From Pedosphaera sp. (GTDB taxonomy: Bacteria; Verrucomicrobiota; Verrucomicrobiia; Limisphaerales; Pedosphaeraceae): 52,410 nt of DNA. The notes beneath the pieces were generated by a model. It saw only the letters and a list, made by a program, of their open reading frames with translations. It had not been told where the DNA came from and made no database searches. The stretch covers positions 1 through 52,410 of the forward strand of contig JAQGPA010000135.1 in NCBI GenBank assembly GCA_028293325.1, read 5' to 3'. The position numbers and the translations under genes are program-made. Positions 1-8,868 of the stretch are shown here, one piece after another (positions within the stretch are counted from its first letter, which is position 1; the number at the start of each line of letters is the position of its first letter).

Positions 1-21
1 GACTGCCGGTGCGAATCATTT

Positions 22-111
22 GGATCTCCGTTGATGATGGGTTTAGGTTTCAATTTTCACCCTCATTCTCACCAAAGACGGAGATCCTTTTCACTCATTT
101 TCAAAACCTAA
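22..111. repeat. Interleaved inverted repeats at the left edge
   Basis: Two inverted repeats are interleaved. GGATCTCCGT (22-31) pairs with ACGGAGATCC (78-87), and TTAGGTTT (43-50) pairs with AAACCTAA (104-111). As RNA this order would be a pseudoknot; as DNA it could be a mobile-element end or a nested operator. A palindrome CACTAGTG follows at 118-125. The neighbouring gene to the left is outside the window, so no role can be assigned. Confidence 0.45.
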
Positions 112-194
112 TTTGGACACTAGTGAAATGACATGCGCCGATGGGCCGCCCAAAAGACCCAATGACTCTGTTAAAAAACTTATCAAACACTCCA

Positions 195-1472
195 CTAGCG
201 CGGCAATACTACGGCCTTATCCTTCGGCATCGCGTCGAACGTCGCTTTATCGATGCGCAGGTGCGCCATGACAAGTTCCGGCGGCGTGTGCGTCAGCCAT
301 TCCGAGAGCGAAAGGTCCTGATAGAAGCTGCTCTTGAACATCTCCAGGAAGGTCAGGTCTGTATCCCCCGTATTCTCGATGTAATGCAGCAGCGCATTTT
401 CCACGTACCCGACGTCTCCCGCCTGAAAGTCCATCGTGCGAGCGCGGTTGCCGGTCGCCACCACAGTCATTCGTCCCTTGCCGCTGATGTAGTATTGCCA
501 CTCGTCGGCGTTCGGGTGCCAGTGCAATTCCCTGAGCCCTCCCGGGCGAAGGGTGACCATGGCCATTGCAACCGTGGTTGAGACCTTGAACTTGCTCGAA
601 TCAACAATGCGCACCTCCCCGCCTTTCGTGCGCTTTATCGGCGGCATCTCCATCGTGCGAAAAGCAAAATCCCTCGCTGACTTCCCCAGTGATCCTGCAG
701 CTGCATTCTGGTCGGCCTCCAGCGACCCGGGAACTTCAGTCTGGAAAATGAATAACTCTTGTCGGGGGAGATCTTTGAAAGCCTGCTCGGCAACGCCAAA
801 GTTTTTTGACAGCACCTCGCGCGGTATGTGCGCCATGGAATCGCTCAACAGCACCGTCTCTGACTCCGAAAAATCTCCGTCGTCGAACACCAGCATGAAT
901 TCCGTGCCGTCGGGATCGAGGCCCTGAATCGAATGCGGGATCCCGCTGGGGAAATACCACAGATCGTTTTTGTTCACATCGGCGACAAAACTCTTGCCGT
1001 TCGCATCAATCGCCGTGATCCGCGCCGTCCCGTACAGTACGATGGCCCATTCGCCGGCGGTGTGCCAGTGCAGTTCGCGGACCCCTCCCGCCGTCAGTCT
1101 CATGTTTACGCCGGCCATGGATTTCGAGACCGCCAGTTCCCGAACGGTCACCTCCCGTGACCAGCCGCCTTCGTAAACCCGCTTGTTCGCAAAGGAGAAC
1201 GGATACTTGAACGTTTGGACCAAGCTCTTGGAGTCCGTGTCGGGCGGCCACATGGAATCCGGGTTCTGGGCATCAAGCGTCGGATTGCTTGGGCCGGGAT
1301 CACTCCTGCTCCTATCAGTCTGCTCCTGGCCGGCGGCGCGGATTGCCGGGACCATCCCGGCGGCCGCCAGCGCCGCCGACCCAATTCCAAGGAAGCCACG
1401 CCGCGTGAACTTATCGTGCGTTATGGCCCTCGCATTTCCATCCGTGGTTGAAATCTGATTGAGATTCTCCAT
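195..1472 (-). CDS. oxdC: Tat-exported bicupin oxalate decarboxylase
   Basis: Predicted to convert oxalate to formate and CO2 with manganese, outside the cytoplasm. The 425-residue product has a twin-arginine signal (TRRGFLGI, residues 23-30, then an Ala-rich stretch) and two cupin domains. Metal ligands are visible in both: H135, H137, E141, H180 in the first and H317, H319, E324, H363 in the second. The mobile lid reads SESET (202-206), close to the SENST lid of Bacillus decarboxylase and keeping its essential glutamate, which favours decarboxylase over oxidase. I chose the ATG at 1472 because it places the Tat motif near the N-terminus; an upstream in-frame start at 1502 only adds ten residues. 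It diverges from the phosphatase gene at 1542. Family assignment is firm; substrate is inferred. Confidence 0.88.
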   Translation of the reverse strand: MENLNQISTTDGNARAITHDKFTRRGFLGIGSAALAAAGMVPAIRAAGQEQTDRSRSDPGPSNPTLDAQNPDSMWPPDTDSKSLVQTFKYPFSFANKRVYEGGWSREVTVRELAVSKSMAGVNMRLTAGGVRELHWHTAGEWAIVLYGTARITAIDANGKSFVADVNKNDLWYFPSGIPHSIQGLDPDGTEFMLVFDDGDFSESETVLLSDSMAHIPREVLSKNFGVAEQAFKDLPRQELFIFQTEVPGSLEADQNAAAGSLGKSARDFAFRTMEMPPIKRTKGGEVRIVDSSKFKVSTTVAMAMVTLRPGGLRELHWHPNADEWQYYISGKGRMTVVATGNRARTMDFQAGDVGYVENALLHYIENTGDTDLTFLEMFKSSFYQDLSLSEWLTHTPPELVMAHLRIDKATFDAMPKDKAVVLPR

Positions 1473-1541
1473 AGTGACCAAGTTTCGCACAATTCGGGCC
1501 AATTATCGAACAAAATGAATTGCCAGGTTAAATCTTTCGCC

Positions 1542-2144
1542 ATGAAATCCATCTCCCTTGGGTGCGCACTGCTGGCCTTGGCCCTCTTGACGGCAGGCTT
1601 CGAGAAACCGCGTCAGCAGGAGAAGTCCTCCGGGCTCAAAGACGCGACGATTTTGATCATCCGTCACGCTGAGAAGCCGGAGAGCGGCACCGGCTTGACG
1701 TCTATGGGCGAACAAAGAGCGAAAGCCTACGTCCGGTATTTCAAGACCTTCACCATCGACTCCAAGCCGTTGAACCTGGACTCGCTTTTCGCCGCCGCCG
1801 ATTCCGAAAAGAGCCACCGCCCACGCCTCACCCTTGAACCGCTCAGCAAAGCCCTCGGGCTGAAAATCAATGACCGTTTCAAAGCCAAACAATTCCAGGA
1901 ACTGGCTCGGGCAATCCAGGCTGGTGATCTTGGCAAACATATCCTGATTTGCTGGCATCACGGAGCCGTTCCGGAACTCCTCAAGGCGTTCGGAGCCGAT
2001 CCCGCCCAGCTTCTTCCCGATGCCAATTGGCCGGACCCTCAATTCGGATGGGTGATCCAGTTGCGCTACGACCAAGAGGGCGTTCTAATTCCATCAGCGA
2101 GCAAGCGCATCGACGAAAACCTGATCCTCGAAGACTCAAAGTAG
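1542..2144 (+). CDS. Secreted histidine phosphatase family protein
   Basis: A 200-residue member of the phosphoglycerate mutase-like (histidine phosphatase) superfamily. The nucleophile motif is R41-H42-A (LIIRHAEKPE), where the commonest form is RHG. A second histidine pair sits in CWHHGAVPE, as expected for the proton donor side. Residues 1-20 form a hydrophobic signal peptide, so the enzyme is probably periplasmic. I prefer ATG 1542 over the in-frame ATG 1515 because it begins the signal peptide directly. The substrate is unknown; family members hydrolyse phosphomonoesters. It diverges from oxdC with about 70 bases between the starts. Confidence 0.75.
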   Translation: MKSISLGCALLALALLTAGFEKPRQQEKSSGLKDATILIIRHAEKPESGTGLTSMGEQRAKAYVRYFKTFTIDSKPLNLDSLFAAADSEKSHRPRLTLEPLSKALGLKINDRFKAKQFQELARAIQAGDLGKHILICWHHGAVPELLKAFGADPAQLLPDANWPDPQFGWVIQLRYDQEGVLIPSASKRIDENLILEDSK

Positions 2145-2325
2145 AAAAGCATCAACAAGCTCGCCAAAGGTGTCCACTGTCAACAGTGTGGATTGACTCG
2201 TTTATTAAGGTGCCAAGGTGGTTGAATAAAGTCGCGCAGAGAACATCCAATACTTTGTAACCTCATTCTGCTGGAGTGGTCATGAGGGATGGAAGGGCAC
2301 ATACAACTAGGGAGAATAAATTATT

Positions 2326-2898
2326 ATGCAAAAAATCAAGGTCGTGCTGATGGCTGTCGTTTGTTTGGCGCTGTTGGCAGGCGACGCAGTGGCGCAGGAT
2401 ACGAATGCGCCCCGGACCAAGCTGGAGGCGTTTGAGGCCCAGACCGGGACGGTGATCATCATGGGGAAAGACCAAATCGGTTCTGTGCCTGCGAAGGCGG
2501 GGACAGTGTTGGTGGGGTACCGGGAATCCACAGACACGGGCAGCGGACAGAAGGAGTACGGCATCACGGTGACCATCAAGGTAAGCGAGCAGATCGTGGA
2601 TACCACGGTGATCGACTATGACGAAGTGGAGTCACTGATTGGCGGCCTGGAGCGATTAAGCCAGATTGATTGGACGGCCACCCCTTTGCCGAGCTTTGAA
2701 GCGGTTTACACAACCCGAAGCGGATTGCGCATCGCCACGTACAGCAGCCGAAAACAACCAGGGAGTATTGGGGTTTCTTTGCAAAGCTGGCAGATCATCC
2801 GGAGCCGGGCTTCGCTTTCACCGGAACAGTTGGCGCAATTTCGTGCGTTCATCAACCAAGCAAAGGAGAAGCTCGATGCGCTGCTGACGGGCAAGTAG
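2326..2898 (+). CDS. Secreted protein of unknown function
   Basis: A 190-residue protein with a clear signal peptide (hydrophobic residues 5-20, cleavage expected after GDAVAQ). I recognise no domain. The mature part has alternating beta-like segments (GTVIIMGKDQIG, YGITVTIKVSEQIVD) and a basic C-terminus. A GGGAG-like ribosome site lies about 11 bases before ATG 2326. It is followed by the convergent methyltransferase, whose stop lies about 70 bases away. Probably periplasmic; no function is proposed. Confidence 0.65.
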   Translation: MQKIKVVLMAVVCLALLAGDAVAQDTNAPRTKLEAFEAQTGTVIIMGKDQIGSVPAKAGTVLVGYRESTDTGSGQKEYGITVTIKVSEQIVDTTVIDYDEVESLIGGLERLSQIDWTATPLPSFEAVYTTRSGLRIATYSSRKQPGSIGVSLQSWQIIRSRASLSPEQLAQFRAFINQAKEKLDALLTGK

Positions 2899-2971
2899 CG
2901 AGCGAAAGAATAGGCCGGCAAATCTTACCGGGTGCGCGGCGGCGGGGCGGATTGGTGGGAGAAGGCACGGA

Positions 2972-3772
2972 TCAGGCGGGTTTGACGAAACAATAGGAGC
3001 GGTAGGTGAGTTCGCCGGTGGTGAGGGCGTTGTACAGGCGGGAATCCCGGGTGCCGGCGAAATCGCGGCCGAGGGAGTGGAGGAATTTGGGGAGATGCCG
3101 CGCAATCAGGTCGAGGGAACGCGGGGAGTTATGGCTCATGCCGCGCAGGACTTCAGCGTTGATGGTGCGGGTGCGCTGGATCTGGAGCGGGGCGGAGGTG
3201 AGGGCGTGTTCCCAAGCGGCCAAGCCGTCGCGGAAACGAAAATCGGCGTAGAGCAGATGTCCGCCGGGTCGCAGGACGCGGGCGACTTCGGCGAGAAAGC
3301 GCGGGAAAGCGGGATAACAATGGGAGGCTTCGACGTTGATGACGGCGTCAAAGGTGTTGGGCTCGAACGGAAGGTTTTCAGCGTCGCCTTGGATGAAGTC
3401 GAGGGAGTCAACGTGGTGACGTTGCTGGCAAAAGCGGATGCCGGCGTGGTTGAGATCGAGGGCGGTGTAGCGTTGCGGTTGGAGAGTGCGGGCCAGATAA
3501 GACGCGCCGCCGCCGTGACCGCAACTTATTTCCAAAACATTTTTGCCGAAGAGCGGCACCTGGGTGGCGACATGATGATAGAGCTGGATGCAGGCGCGAT
3601 TCGGTTCGTCGGCCGGCGTCAGCGGGATGTTCATGGGCGGCGCTTCTTCGTAGGCGTAGTTGAGGAAGAGCACGGCTTCGCTACGGAGTCGCCGGGTGAG
3701 GAAAGGATACCAAAACCGCCAGACCGCCTGGCGAATGCGGCCAATGGAAAAGAGATGATCAATAACAGGCAC
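2972..3772 (-). CDS. Class I SAM-dependent methyltransferase
   Basis: A 266-residue methyltransferase. The SAM-binding motif I is [11 protein letters not shown], motif II includes the acidic ALDLN, and a motif III-like segment is [14 protein letters not shown]. The N-terminal part ([22 protein letters not shown]) resembles the mycobacterial phthiotriolone/phenolphthiotriolone methyltransferase group, which O-methylates lipids, so a lipid or quinone-like substrate is possible but not shown. Translation starts at GTG 3772; the conserved N-terminal region rules out the later Met at residue 47. It stands alone between unrelated genes. Confidence 0.8.
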   Translation of the reverse strand: MPVIDHLFSIGRIRQAVWRFWYPFLTRRLRSEAVLFLNYAYEEAPPMNIPLTPADEPNRACIQLYHHVATQVPLFGKNVLEISCGHGGGASYLARTLQPQRYTALDLNHAGIRFCQQRHHVDSLDFIQGDAENLPFEPNTFDAVINVEASHCYPAFPRFLAEVARVLRPGGHLLYADFRFRDGLAAWEHALTSAPLQIQRTRTINAEVLRGMSHNSPRSLDLIARHLPKFLHSLGRDFAGTRDSRLYNALTTGELTYRSYCFVKPA

Positions 3773-3788
3773 AGGATCCTAGCGGACA

Positions 3789-3808
3789 GGTCCTTCCGGA
3801 CTGGTCAT
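3789..3808. repeat. Short interspersed repeat, family B copy 1
   Basis: Contains GTCCTTCCGGACTGGTC, a small hairpin sequence (GTCC TTCC GGAC). Near-identical copies occur at 11963-11980 and, reversed, at 31104-31120, always between genes. Confidence 0.6.
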
Positions 3809-3850
3809 TAGTCTAAAAGCAAAATGGTTTGGGTTTGAAGGGAAATTTTC

Positions 3851-3929
3851 ACCACGAAGATCACAGAGTGCACGAAGGACGGACAAGGGAAAAGGATTTT
3901 TACCGCAGATGGCCAGGATGAACACAGAA
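3851..3929. repeat. Interspersed repeat, family A copy 1
   Basis: About 79 bases beginning ACCACGAAGATCACAGAG and running into ACCGCAGATGG. A second copy with high identity lies at 8670-8748. Both are intergenic. Open frames through them are arginine-rich and not credible as genes. Confidence 0.7.
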
Positions 3930-3948
3930 GGGGGAGGGAGCGGGTGGA

Positions 3949-4482
3949 TCAACGATGCGGTTTGCTTTGCGGCGTTGGCTCCTCGGTAAATCTTTGGCCC
4001 AATTTCCCTTCGCTGTTTGTCTCCAATTGCTTTCCGCCCCGGTCCACCTGGGGCACCTCGCAGGTCAGCCAGTAATCGTGGAGAATTCTTAATTGCTGGC
4101 TCAATTGGCTCATTGTTTCCGGTTTTACGTGATAGGAACTGGCACCCAGCATGTAAGCCTTCTTGACGTCGTCCAGATCACGGGAGGCCGACAATACCAC
4201 GGCGGGAATTATCCTCCACTCAGGGTTTCTTTTAAGAAATTCAAGCACCGCAAAACCGTCTGCCCGCGGCATTTTCAAATCCGTGGTGATGAAGGTGGGA
4301 TACGCAAATTTTTTCCGGTCGGCATATTTGCCTTCGCCGCACATGTAGGCAATGGCCTCCGCGCCGTCGCCCATGATATGAATCGGACTGGTAACTCCGA
4401 GGCCACGGAACGCTTTCTCAATCAGGAATTGGTCGTCCGGGTCATCCTCAACCACCAAAATTGTTGTATGATATGTTTTCAA
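3949..4482 (-). CDS. Rcp1-type single-domain response regulator next to kai genes
   Basis: A stand-alone receiver of the Rcp1/phytochrome-partner type. Visible signatures: acidic pair in LVVEDDPDD, phospho-acceptor Asp in FITTDLKMPRADG, the conserved Lys in YHVKPE, and no output domain. Such proteins commonly accept phosphate from kinases like the PAS histidine kinase at 7327. I place the start at TTG 4482, which gives 177 residues and puts the receiver at the N-terminus. An ATG at 4647 is in frame but would add 55 residues with no homology to receivers; neither start has a strong ribosome site. It diverges from kaiC, which suggests it belongs to the same signalling unit. Confidence 0.8.
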   Translation of the reverse strand: MKTYHTTILVVEDDPDDQFLIEKAFRGLGVTSPIHIMGDGAEAIAYMCGEGKYADRKKFAYPTFITTDLKMPRADGFAVLEFLKRNPEWRIIPAVVLSASRDLDDVKKAYMLGASSYHVKPETMSQLSQQLRILHDYWLTCEVPQVDRGGKQLETNSEGKLGQRFTEEPTPQSKPHR

Positions 4483-4650
4483 ACAGGTAATGTATCGCTT
4501 AAATCCCCGCCCAGCAACCCCGACAAACTCCCGCTCCACTGTTATTCGCTGCCACCAAGCGCGGCAGTGATCTGTTTGCCGTTCGAAAGCGAGCAGAGCT
4601 GCGCAAAAAGCATTCAACATCGTTGATGGGCGACTAAGCCGCCCCATAGC

Positions 4651-4682
4651 TAAAAGGTATGGGCGCGATGCTTAAAAGGTAT
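4651..4682. promoter_or_regulatory. Direct repeat pair in the response regulator/kaiC divergent region
   Basis: TAAAAGGTAT occurs at 4651-4660 and again at 4673-4682, exactly 22 bases apart, about two helical turns. The 4483-4897 gap between the response regulator and kaiC holds no credible gene. The repeat could be a tandem site for one regulator serving both directions; no protein can be named. Confidence 0.4.
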
Positions 4683-4897
4683 TGGCTGGTTTCATCCTGG
4701 ATGCAGACAATCACGGAAATGAATACGCCCCAATGACACGTTTAAAGCGGCCAGCCGGAATCTTCCACGTTCAGCCTGTTGCAAACCCACACAGCCTCGC
4801 TCCCGTTGCGGTCGGTGCCAAAGCGCCGGTCACCTGACGTACTTCGACAGCAAAAATAATTTTACAGACCCCAAAAGCCCGGGAAGCCTATTTCCCG

Positions 4898-6640
4898 ATG
4901 GAAACAAACGATATTATGGCGAAACAAAAGAACTTGGACCAACTGCAAAAAACCCCCACCGGAATTCGCGGGCTGGATGAAATTGCCAACGGCGGTCTGC
5001 CCAAAGGGCGAACGGCGCTCGTTTGCGGCAACGCGGGCTGTGGCAAAACCATTCTGGCGATGGAATTCATTGCGCGCGGGGCGTTGGACTTCGGCGAGCC
5101 GGGCGTGTTTATCGCGTTTGAAGAGACACCGGAGGAATTGGAAAAGAATTTTCTGTCGCTGGGCTTTGACCTGAAAAAGCTGGTGGCCCGCAAAATGATC
5201 GCGGTCGATTACGTGTACATCGAGCGCAGCGAAATCGAGGAAACCGGCAGCTATGATTTGGACGGTTTGTTTATCCGGCTGGAACACGCCATTGATTCCG
5301 TCGGGGCCAAGCGGGTGGTGCTGGACACGTTGGAAGTGCTGTTCGCGGGGTTGTCGGACGCGGCCATTTTGCGCGCGGAATTGCGGCGGCTGTTCCGTTG
5401 GTTGAAGCAAAAGGGAGTCACGGCCATCGTCACGGGCGAACGGGGGCAAGGGATGTTGACGCGTTACGGGCTGGAGGAATATGTCGCCGATTGCGTTATC
5501 CTGCTGGATTTGCGGGTGCAGGAACAAATTGCCACGCGGCGTTTGCGGGTGGTCAAGTATCGCGGCTCGAAGCACGGCGCGGACGAATATCCCTTTTTGA
5601 TTGATGAGCACGGGCTTTCGATTCTGCCGCTCAGCTCCCTGTCCCTGAACCATCAGGCGAGCAGCAAACGCATTTCGGCGGGAAATGCCCGCCTGGACCG
5701 GATGCTGGATGGCAAAGGATATTTTCGGGGGAGCACGGTGTTGGTTTCCGGAACGGCCGGGGCGGGAAAAAGCAGTTTGGCCGCCGCCTTTGTGCTGTCC
5801 GCCTGCCAACGGGGCGAGCGCGCGCTGTACTTCGCGTTTGAGGAATCGCCGGCGCAAATCATGCGCAACATGAATTCCATCGGCTTGGATCTGGAACCGA
5901 TGGTGAGAAAAGGTTTGCTGAAATTTCAAGCGGCGCGGCCTTCCCTGCACGGGCTGGAAATGCATCTGGTGACCATGCATAAGGCGGTGGATGAATTTCA
6001 GCCCGCCGTGGTGGTGCTGGATCCCATTTCCAACCTGGTGGCGGTGGCCACGGTGACCGAAGGCAAGTCGATGCTGACGCGGCTCATCGATTTTCTGAAA
6101 TGCGATGGGATCACCGCGCTGTTCACCGACTTGATTCACGGCGGGGCGCCCCTGGAAACGACGAACGAGGAAATCTCCTCGCTGATCGACACCTGGATTT
6201 CCCTGCGCGACATGGAAGTAAATGGCGAACGCAATCGCGGCCTGCAAATCATCAAATCGCGCGGCATGGCGCATTCCAACCAGATCCGCGAATTTCTGCT
6301 GACCCGCAAAGGCATCGACCTGCTGGATGTGTATCTGGGGCCGGCGGGAGTGTTGACGGGCAGTGCGCGCGTGGCGCAGGAGGCGGAGGAAAAAGCGGAG
6401 ACCCTGGTGCAACAGCAACAACGGGTGCGCAAACAGCATGAGTGGCGGCGAAAACGCTTGTCGCTGGAAAGGCAGATGGCCGAATTGCGCGCGCAATCGG
6501 AAATGGAGGCCGAGGAAGAGCGGCAGATTGGGGCGCAGGATGAGGCACTGGCGAAAACCTTTGCGCGGAATCGGAATGCGCTGGCCAATCTGCGGGGCAC
6601 CGATCAATTCGTTTCCCGGAACGGGAAGGGGCGGAAATGA
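4898..6640 (+). CDS. kaiC: KaiC-like double-domain ATPase
   Basis: A 580-residue KaiC homologue with two RecA-like domains. The first has Walker A GNAGCGKT (44-51) and catalytic glutamates E75-E76. The second has GTAGAGKSS (285-293) and E315-E316. The autophosphorylation pair of cyanobacterial KaiC (Ser-Thr) aligns with S427-S428 in EEISSLID, so both phosphosites are hydroxyl residues. After the conserved REFLLT segment the protein continues about 90 residues as a charged, probably coiled-coil tail, unlike the short KaiA-binding tail of KaiC. Start ATG 4898; an in-frame ATG at 4916 is also possible. Its stop overlaps the kaiB1 start (ATGA). Family is certain; clock function is inferred and no kaiA is present. 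Confidence 0.92.
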   Translation: METNDIMAKQKNLDQLQKTPTGIRGLDEIANGGLPKGRTALVCGNAGCGKTILAMEFIARGALDFGEPGVFIAFEETPEELEKNFLSLGFDLKKLVARKMIAVDYVYIERSEIEETGSYDLDGLFIRLEHAIDSVGAKRVVLDTLEVLFAGLSDAAILRAELRRLFRWLKQKGVTAIVTGERGQGMLTRYGLEEYVADCVILLDLRVQEQIATRRLRVVKYRGSKHGADEYPFLIDEHGLSILPLSSLSLNHQASSKRISAGNARLDRMLDGKGYFRGSTVLVSGTAGAGKSSLAAAFVLSACQRGERALYFAFEESPAQIMRNMNSIGLDLEPMVRKGLLKFQAARPSLHGLEMHLVTMHKAVDEFQPAVVVLDPISNLVAVATVTEGKSMLTRLIDFLKCDGITALFTDLIHGGAPLETTNEEISSLIDTWISLRDMEVNGERNRGLQIIKSRGMAHSNQIREFLLTRKGIDLLDVYLGPAGVLTGSARVAQEAEEKAETLVQQQQRVRKQHEWRRKRLSLERQMAELRAQSEMEAEEERQIGAQDEALAKTFARNRNALANLRGTDQFVSRNGKGRK

Positions 6641-6984
6641 AGAACCAGACCAGCAAAGCAAAAAATGCAACGGCAAGCGAAAAAGGAAAGGGAAAGGCGG
6701 TTTGGCAGTTGCGCCTGTACGTCGCGGGACAAACGCCCAAATCCATGGCCGCTTTGACCAATTTGAGAAAAATTTGCGAGGAACATCTGCAGGACTATAC
6801 GCTGGAAGTGATCGATTTGCTCAAACAGCCGCAATTGGCGCACGGCGACCAGATACTGGCCATTCCGACACTGGTGCGCAAGCTGCCGACGCCGATGAAA
6901 AAAATTATTGGCGACCTCTCGAATACTGAGCGAGTTTTGGTGGGATTGGATTTACGCGAAGCCAGGAGGAAAACAAATGATTAA
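6637..6984 (+). CDS. kaiB: KaiB-like protein 1
   Basis: A 115-residue KaiB homologue with about 20 extra basic residues at the N-terminus. The thioredoxin-like core begins [14 protein letters not shown] and carries the family blocks [31 protein letters not shown] and VLVGLDLR. In cyanobacteria KaiB changes fold to bind KaiC rings. Its ATG overlaps the kaiC stop and its own end overlaps kaiB2 by 8 bases, so the three are translationally coupled. It differs clearly from kaiB2, so the pair is an old duplication. Confidence 0.92.
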   Translation: MKNQTSKAKNATASEKGKGKAVWQLRLYVAGQTPKSMAALTNLRKICEEHLQDYTLEVIDLLKQPQLAHGDQILAIPTLVRKLPTPMKKIIGDLSNTERVLVGLDLREARRKTND

Positions 6985-7321
6985 ATCAACGAAGCCAAAA
7001 AATCCGTTTGCCATTCTGGACAATGCGCAAAAGAAAAAGGGCAAAGAAAAGTATTTGCTCCGGCTTTACATCAGCGGCATCACGCCCCGTTCCACCACCG
7101 CGATTGAAAGGGTGAAACGCATTTGCGAGGAACGCCTGGCGGGCCGCTATGATTTGGAAGTCGTCGATATTTACCAGCAACCGTTGCTGGCCAAGAGCGA
7201 GCAGATCATCGCGGCACCGACCTTGCTGAAGAAACTGCCGCTGCCGCTGCGGCGCATCATCGGGGACATGTCCAACGAAGATCGCGTGGTCCTCGGGCTG
7301 GATCTGCAACCGCTGCAATAA
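6977..7321 (+). CDS. kaiB: KaiB-like protein 2
   Basis: A second KaiB homologue, 114 residues. Core: [53 protein letters not shown]. The start at ATG 6977 is set by a perfect AGGAGG at 6964-6969. A longer frame opening at 6908 is not needed and would lie inside kaiB1. The first copy has K-Q-P-Q-L-A and this one Q-Q-P-L-L-A in the same block, so the two may bind KaiC differently. The kinase gene begins 5 bases after the stop. Confidence 0.92.
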   Translation: MIKSTKPKNPFAILDNAQKKKGKEKYLLRLYISGITPRSTTAIERVKRICEERLAGRYDLEVVDIYQQPLLAKSEQIIAAPTLLKKLPLPLRRIIGDMSNEDRVVLGLDLQPLQ

Positions 7322-7326
7322 TTTCA

Positions 7327-8568
7327 ATGAAGGCGACTCCAAAGCCAGCAACGCGCGCGGAACTTATGTCCGCCCTGGAGCAGCAGCGCGCGCGGTTGGA
7401 GGAAGCCGAGGAGACGTTGCGCGCCATTCGCAGCGGCGAGGTGGATGCGCTGGTGGTGGCAGGCCCCCAGGGGGAACAGGTTTTTACGCTGGCCGGCGCC
7501 GAGCATGCCTATCGCATTTTGGTGGAAACCATGACCGAAGGGGCCGCGACGCTGCATGACGATGGCATCATTTATTATTGCAACGCGCGGCTGGGGGCGA
7601 TGCTCAAGCTGCCGTTGGAGAAAATAATCGGCCTGCGGTTGCAACAGTTTATCACGCCGGCCCAGACCGCCGTTTTCAAGGAGCTGCTCGGCAAACGTGC
7701 CGAGGCGCGGCGGGGCGAATTTCTGCTCGTGGCGAGCGATGGCAGGCCGTTGCCCATCCTCGTGTCCATGAGCGACCTGCCCGGGTCAGACACCGGCGGC
7801 GTTTGCGCCGTGCTCACGGATTTGAGCGGGCAGAAGCATGCCGCGACGCTGGAGAAGCTGGTCTCGGAACGGACGGCGCAGTTGCGGGAAAAGATTGGCG
7901 AGCTGGAAGCGTTTTCCCACACCATCTCGCATGACATGCGCCAGCCGTTGCGCGCGATGCAGGGGTATGCGCAAATGCTGCTGGACGAATGCGGCGAAAC
8001 TTTGGAGCCGGAACCGCTGCGGTTGCTGCAACGAATCAAGACGATGGCCGCGCGTCTCGATCGTTTGATTCAAGACGTTTTGACTTACAGCCAGGCGACG
8101 CGCAACGAAGGCGAACTGGCGGTGATCAGTCTGGACGAAATCGTGAGCGAAGCGGTGGCGGGATATGCAAATTTGCGGGAAGCGAAGATTGAAAGCGCTG
8201 CCGCCAAAGGGTTGGTGCGCGGTTATGCGGTGGCCCTGACGCAATGTATTACGAACCTGCTGGCCAATGCGGTGAAATTTGTCCCGGACGGGAAAACTCC
8301 CGAAATAAAAATTTGGTCGGCGCCACAGGATGGCTTCATTCGACTTTGGATTGAGGACAACGGCATCGGCATCGCCGCACAGGATCAGCAAAGAATTTTT
8401 GGAATGTTTTCCCGCGTCCATAGCAATGAAGTTTATGAAGGCACCGGCATCGGGCTGAGCATTGTGGCCAAAGCGGTGGCGCAAATGGGGGGACGGGTGG
8501 GGGTGGAATCGGAACTGGGGAAAGGGAGCCGGTTCTGGATTGAATTGCAAAAGGCGGAGCCGGCGTAG
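7327..8568 (+). CDS. PAS-domain sensor histidine kinase of the kai operon
   Basis: A 413-residue soluble kinase with no membrane segment. Order: coiled coil (residues 11-40), a conserved linker with RSGEVDALVV, a PAS domain (about 58-170), a second coiled coil (172-195), a phytochrome-type HisKA with phospho-acceptor H202 (SHTISHDMRQPL), and a HATPase_c domain with N-box, IEDNGIGIA and GTGIGLSIV. It is the last gene of kaiC-kaiB-kaiB-kinase. By position it could read KaiC/KaiB state as SasA does, although it lacks a KaiB-like sensor domain and senses through PAS. The likely partner is the receiver at 3949-4482. Confidence 0.88.
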   Translation: MKATPKPATRAELMSALEQQRARLEEAEETLRAIRSGEVDALVVAGPQGEQVFTLAGAEHAYRILVETMTEGAATLHDDGIIYYCNARLGAMLKLPLEKIIGLRLQQFITPAQTAVFKELLGKRAEARRGEFLLVASDGRPLPILVSMSDLPGSDTGGVCAVLTDLSGQKHAATLEKLVSERTAQLREKIGELEAFSHTISHDMRQPLRAMQGYAQMLLDECGETLEPEPLRLLQRIKTMAARLDRLIQDVLTYSQATRNEGELAVISLDEIVSEAVAGYANLREAKIESAAAKGLVRGYAVALTQCITNLLANAVKFVPDGKTPEIKIWSAPQDGFIRLWIEDNGIGIAAQDQQRIFGMFSRVHSNEVYEGTGIGLSIVAKAVAQMGGRVGVESELGKGSRFWIELQKAEPA

Positions 8569-8669
8569 TCAGTGTGGGGACAAAAAACAAATTGTTCTGA
8601 GTTCAGGGTTCAGAGTTTTGAGTTGGCGGATTCCGGAGCGAGATTCTCACGCAGAGACGCGGAGTTTTT

Positions 8670-8748
8670 ACCACGAAGACCACAGAGAGCACGAAGGGCG
8701 GACAAGGGGAATGGATTTTTACCGCAGATGGACTGGTATGAACGCGGA
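8670..8748. repeat. Interspersed repeat, family A copy 2
   Basis: Second copy of the repeat at 3851-3929, beginning ACCACGAAGACCACAGAG and ending in ACCGCAGATGGACTGG. Same orientation as copy 1. The two copies bracket the kai locus. Confidence 0.7.
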
Positions 8749-8853
8749 TGCGGAGTGCTTCCGCACGGGACAATGGGAGAAAAAGTTCAGGGTTCCGAGT
8801 TGTTGGGAATTATTTAGATTCCCCTTCCAGATTATGTTATGATGGCGAAGGTG

Positions 8854-8868
8854 CTGACAATTTGTCAG
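8854..8868. promoter_or_regulatory. Perfect 7-bp inverted repeat CTGACAA-T-TTGTCAG
   Basis: CTGACAA (8854-8860) and TTGTCAG (8862-8868) flank one base. A further half site TTGTCAG lies at 8903-8909. It resembles a dimeric regulator site, yet it lies between the 3' ends of two convergent genes, where promoters are not expected. It could belong to an unrecognised short transcript or be a relic. Confidence 0.3.

Noticed and set aside
3077..3811. 244-residue open frame antisense to the methyltransferase
   Set aside because: Gly/Val/Glu-rich shadow; the minus strand carries clear SAM-binding motifs.
4862..6676. 604-residue open frame antisense to kaiC
   Set aside because: Codon bias of a high-GC gene keeps the opposite frame open. 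The product is His/Gln/Arg-rich with no domain, while the sense strand is an unmistakable KaiC.
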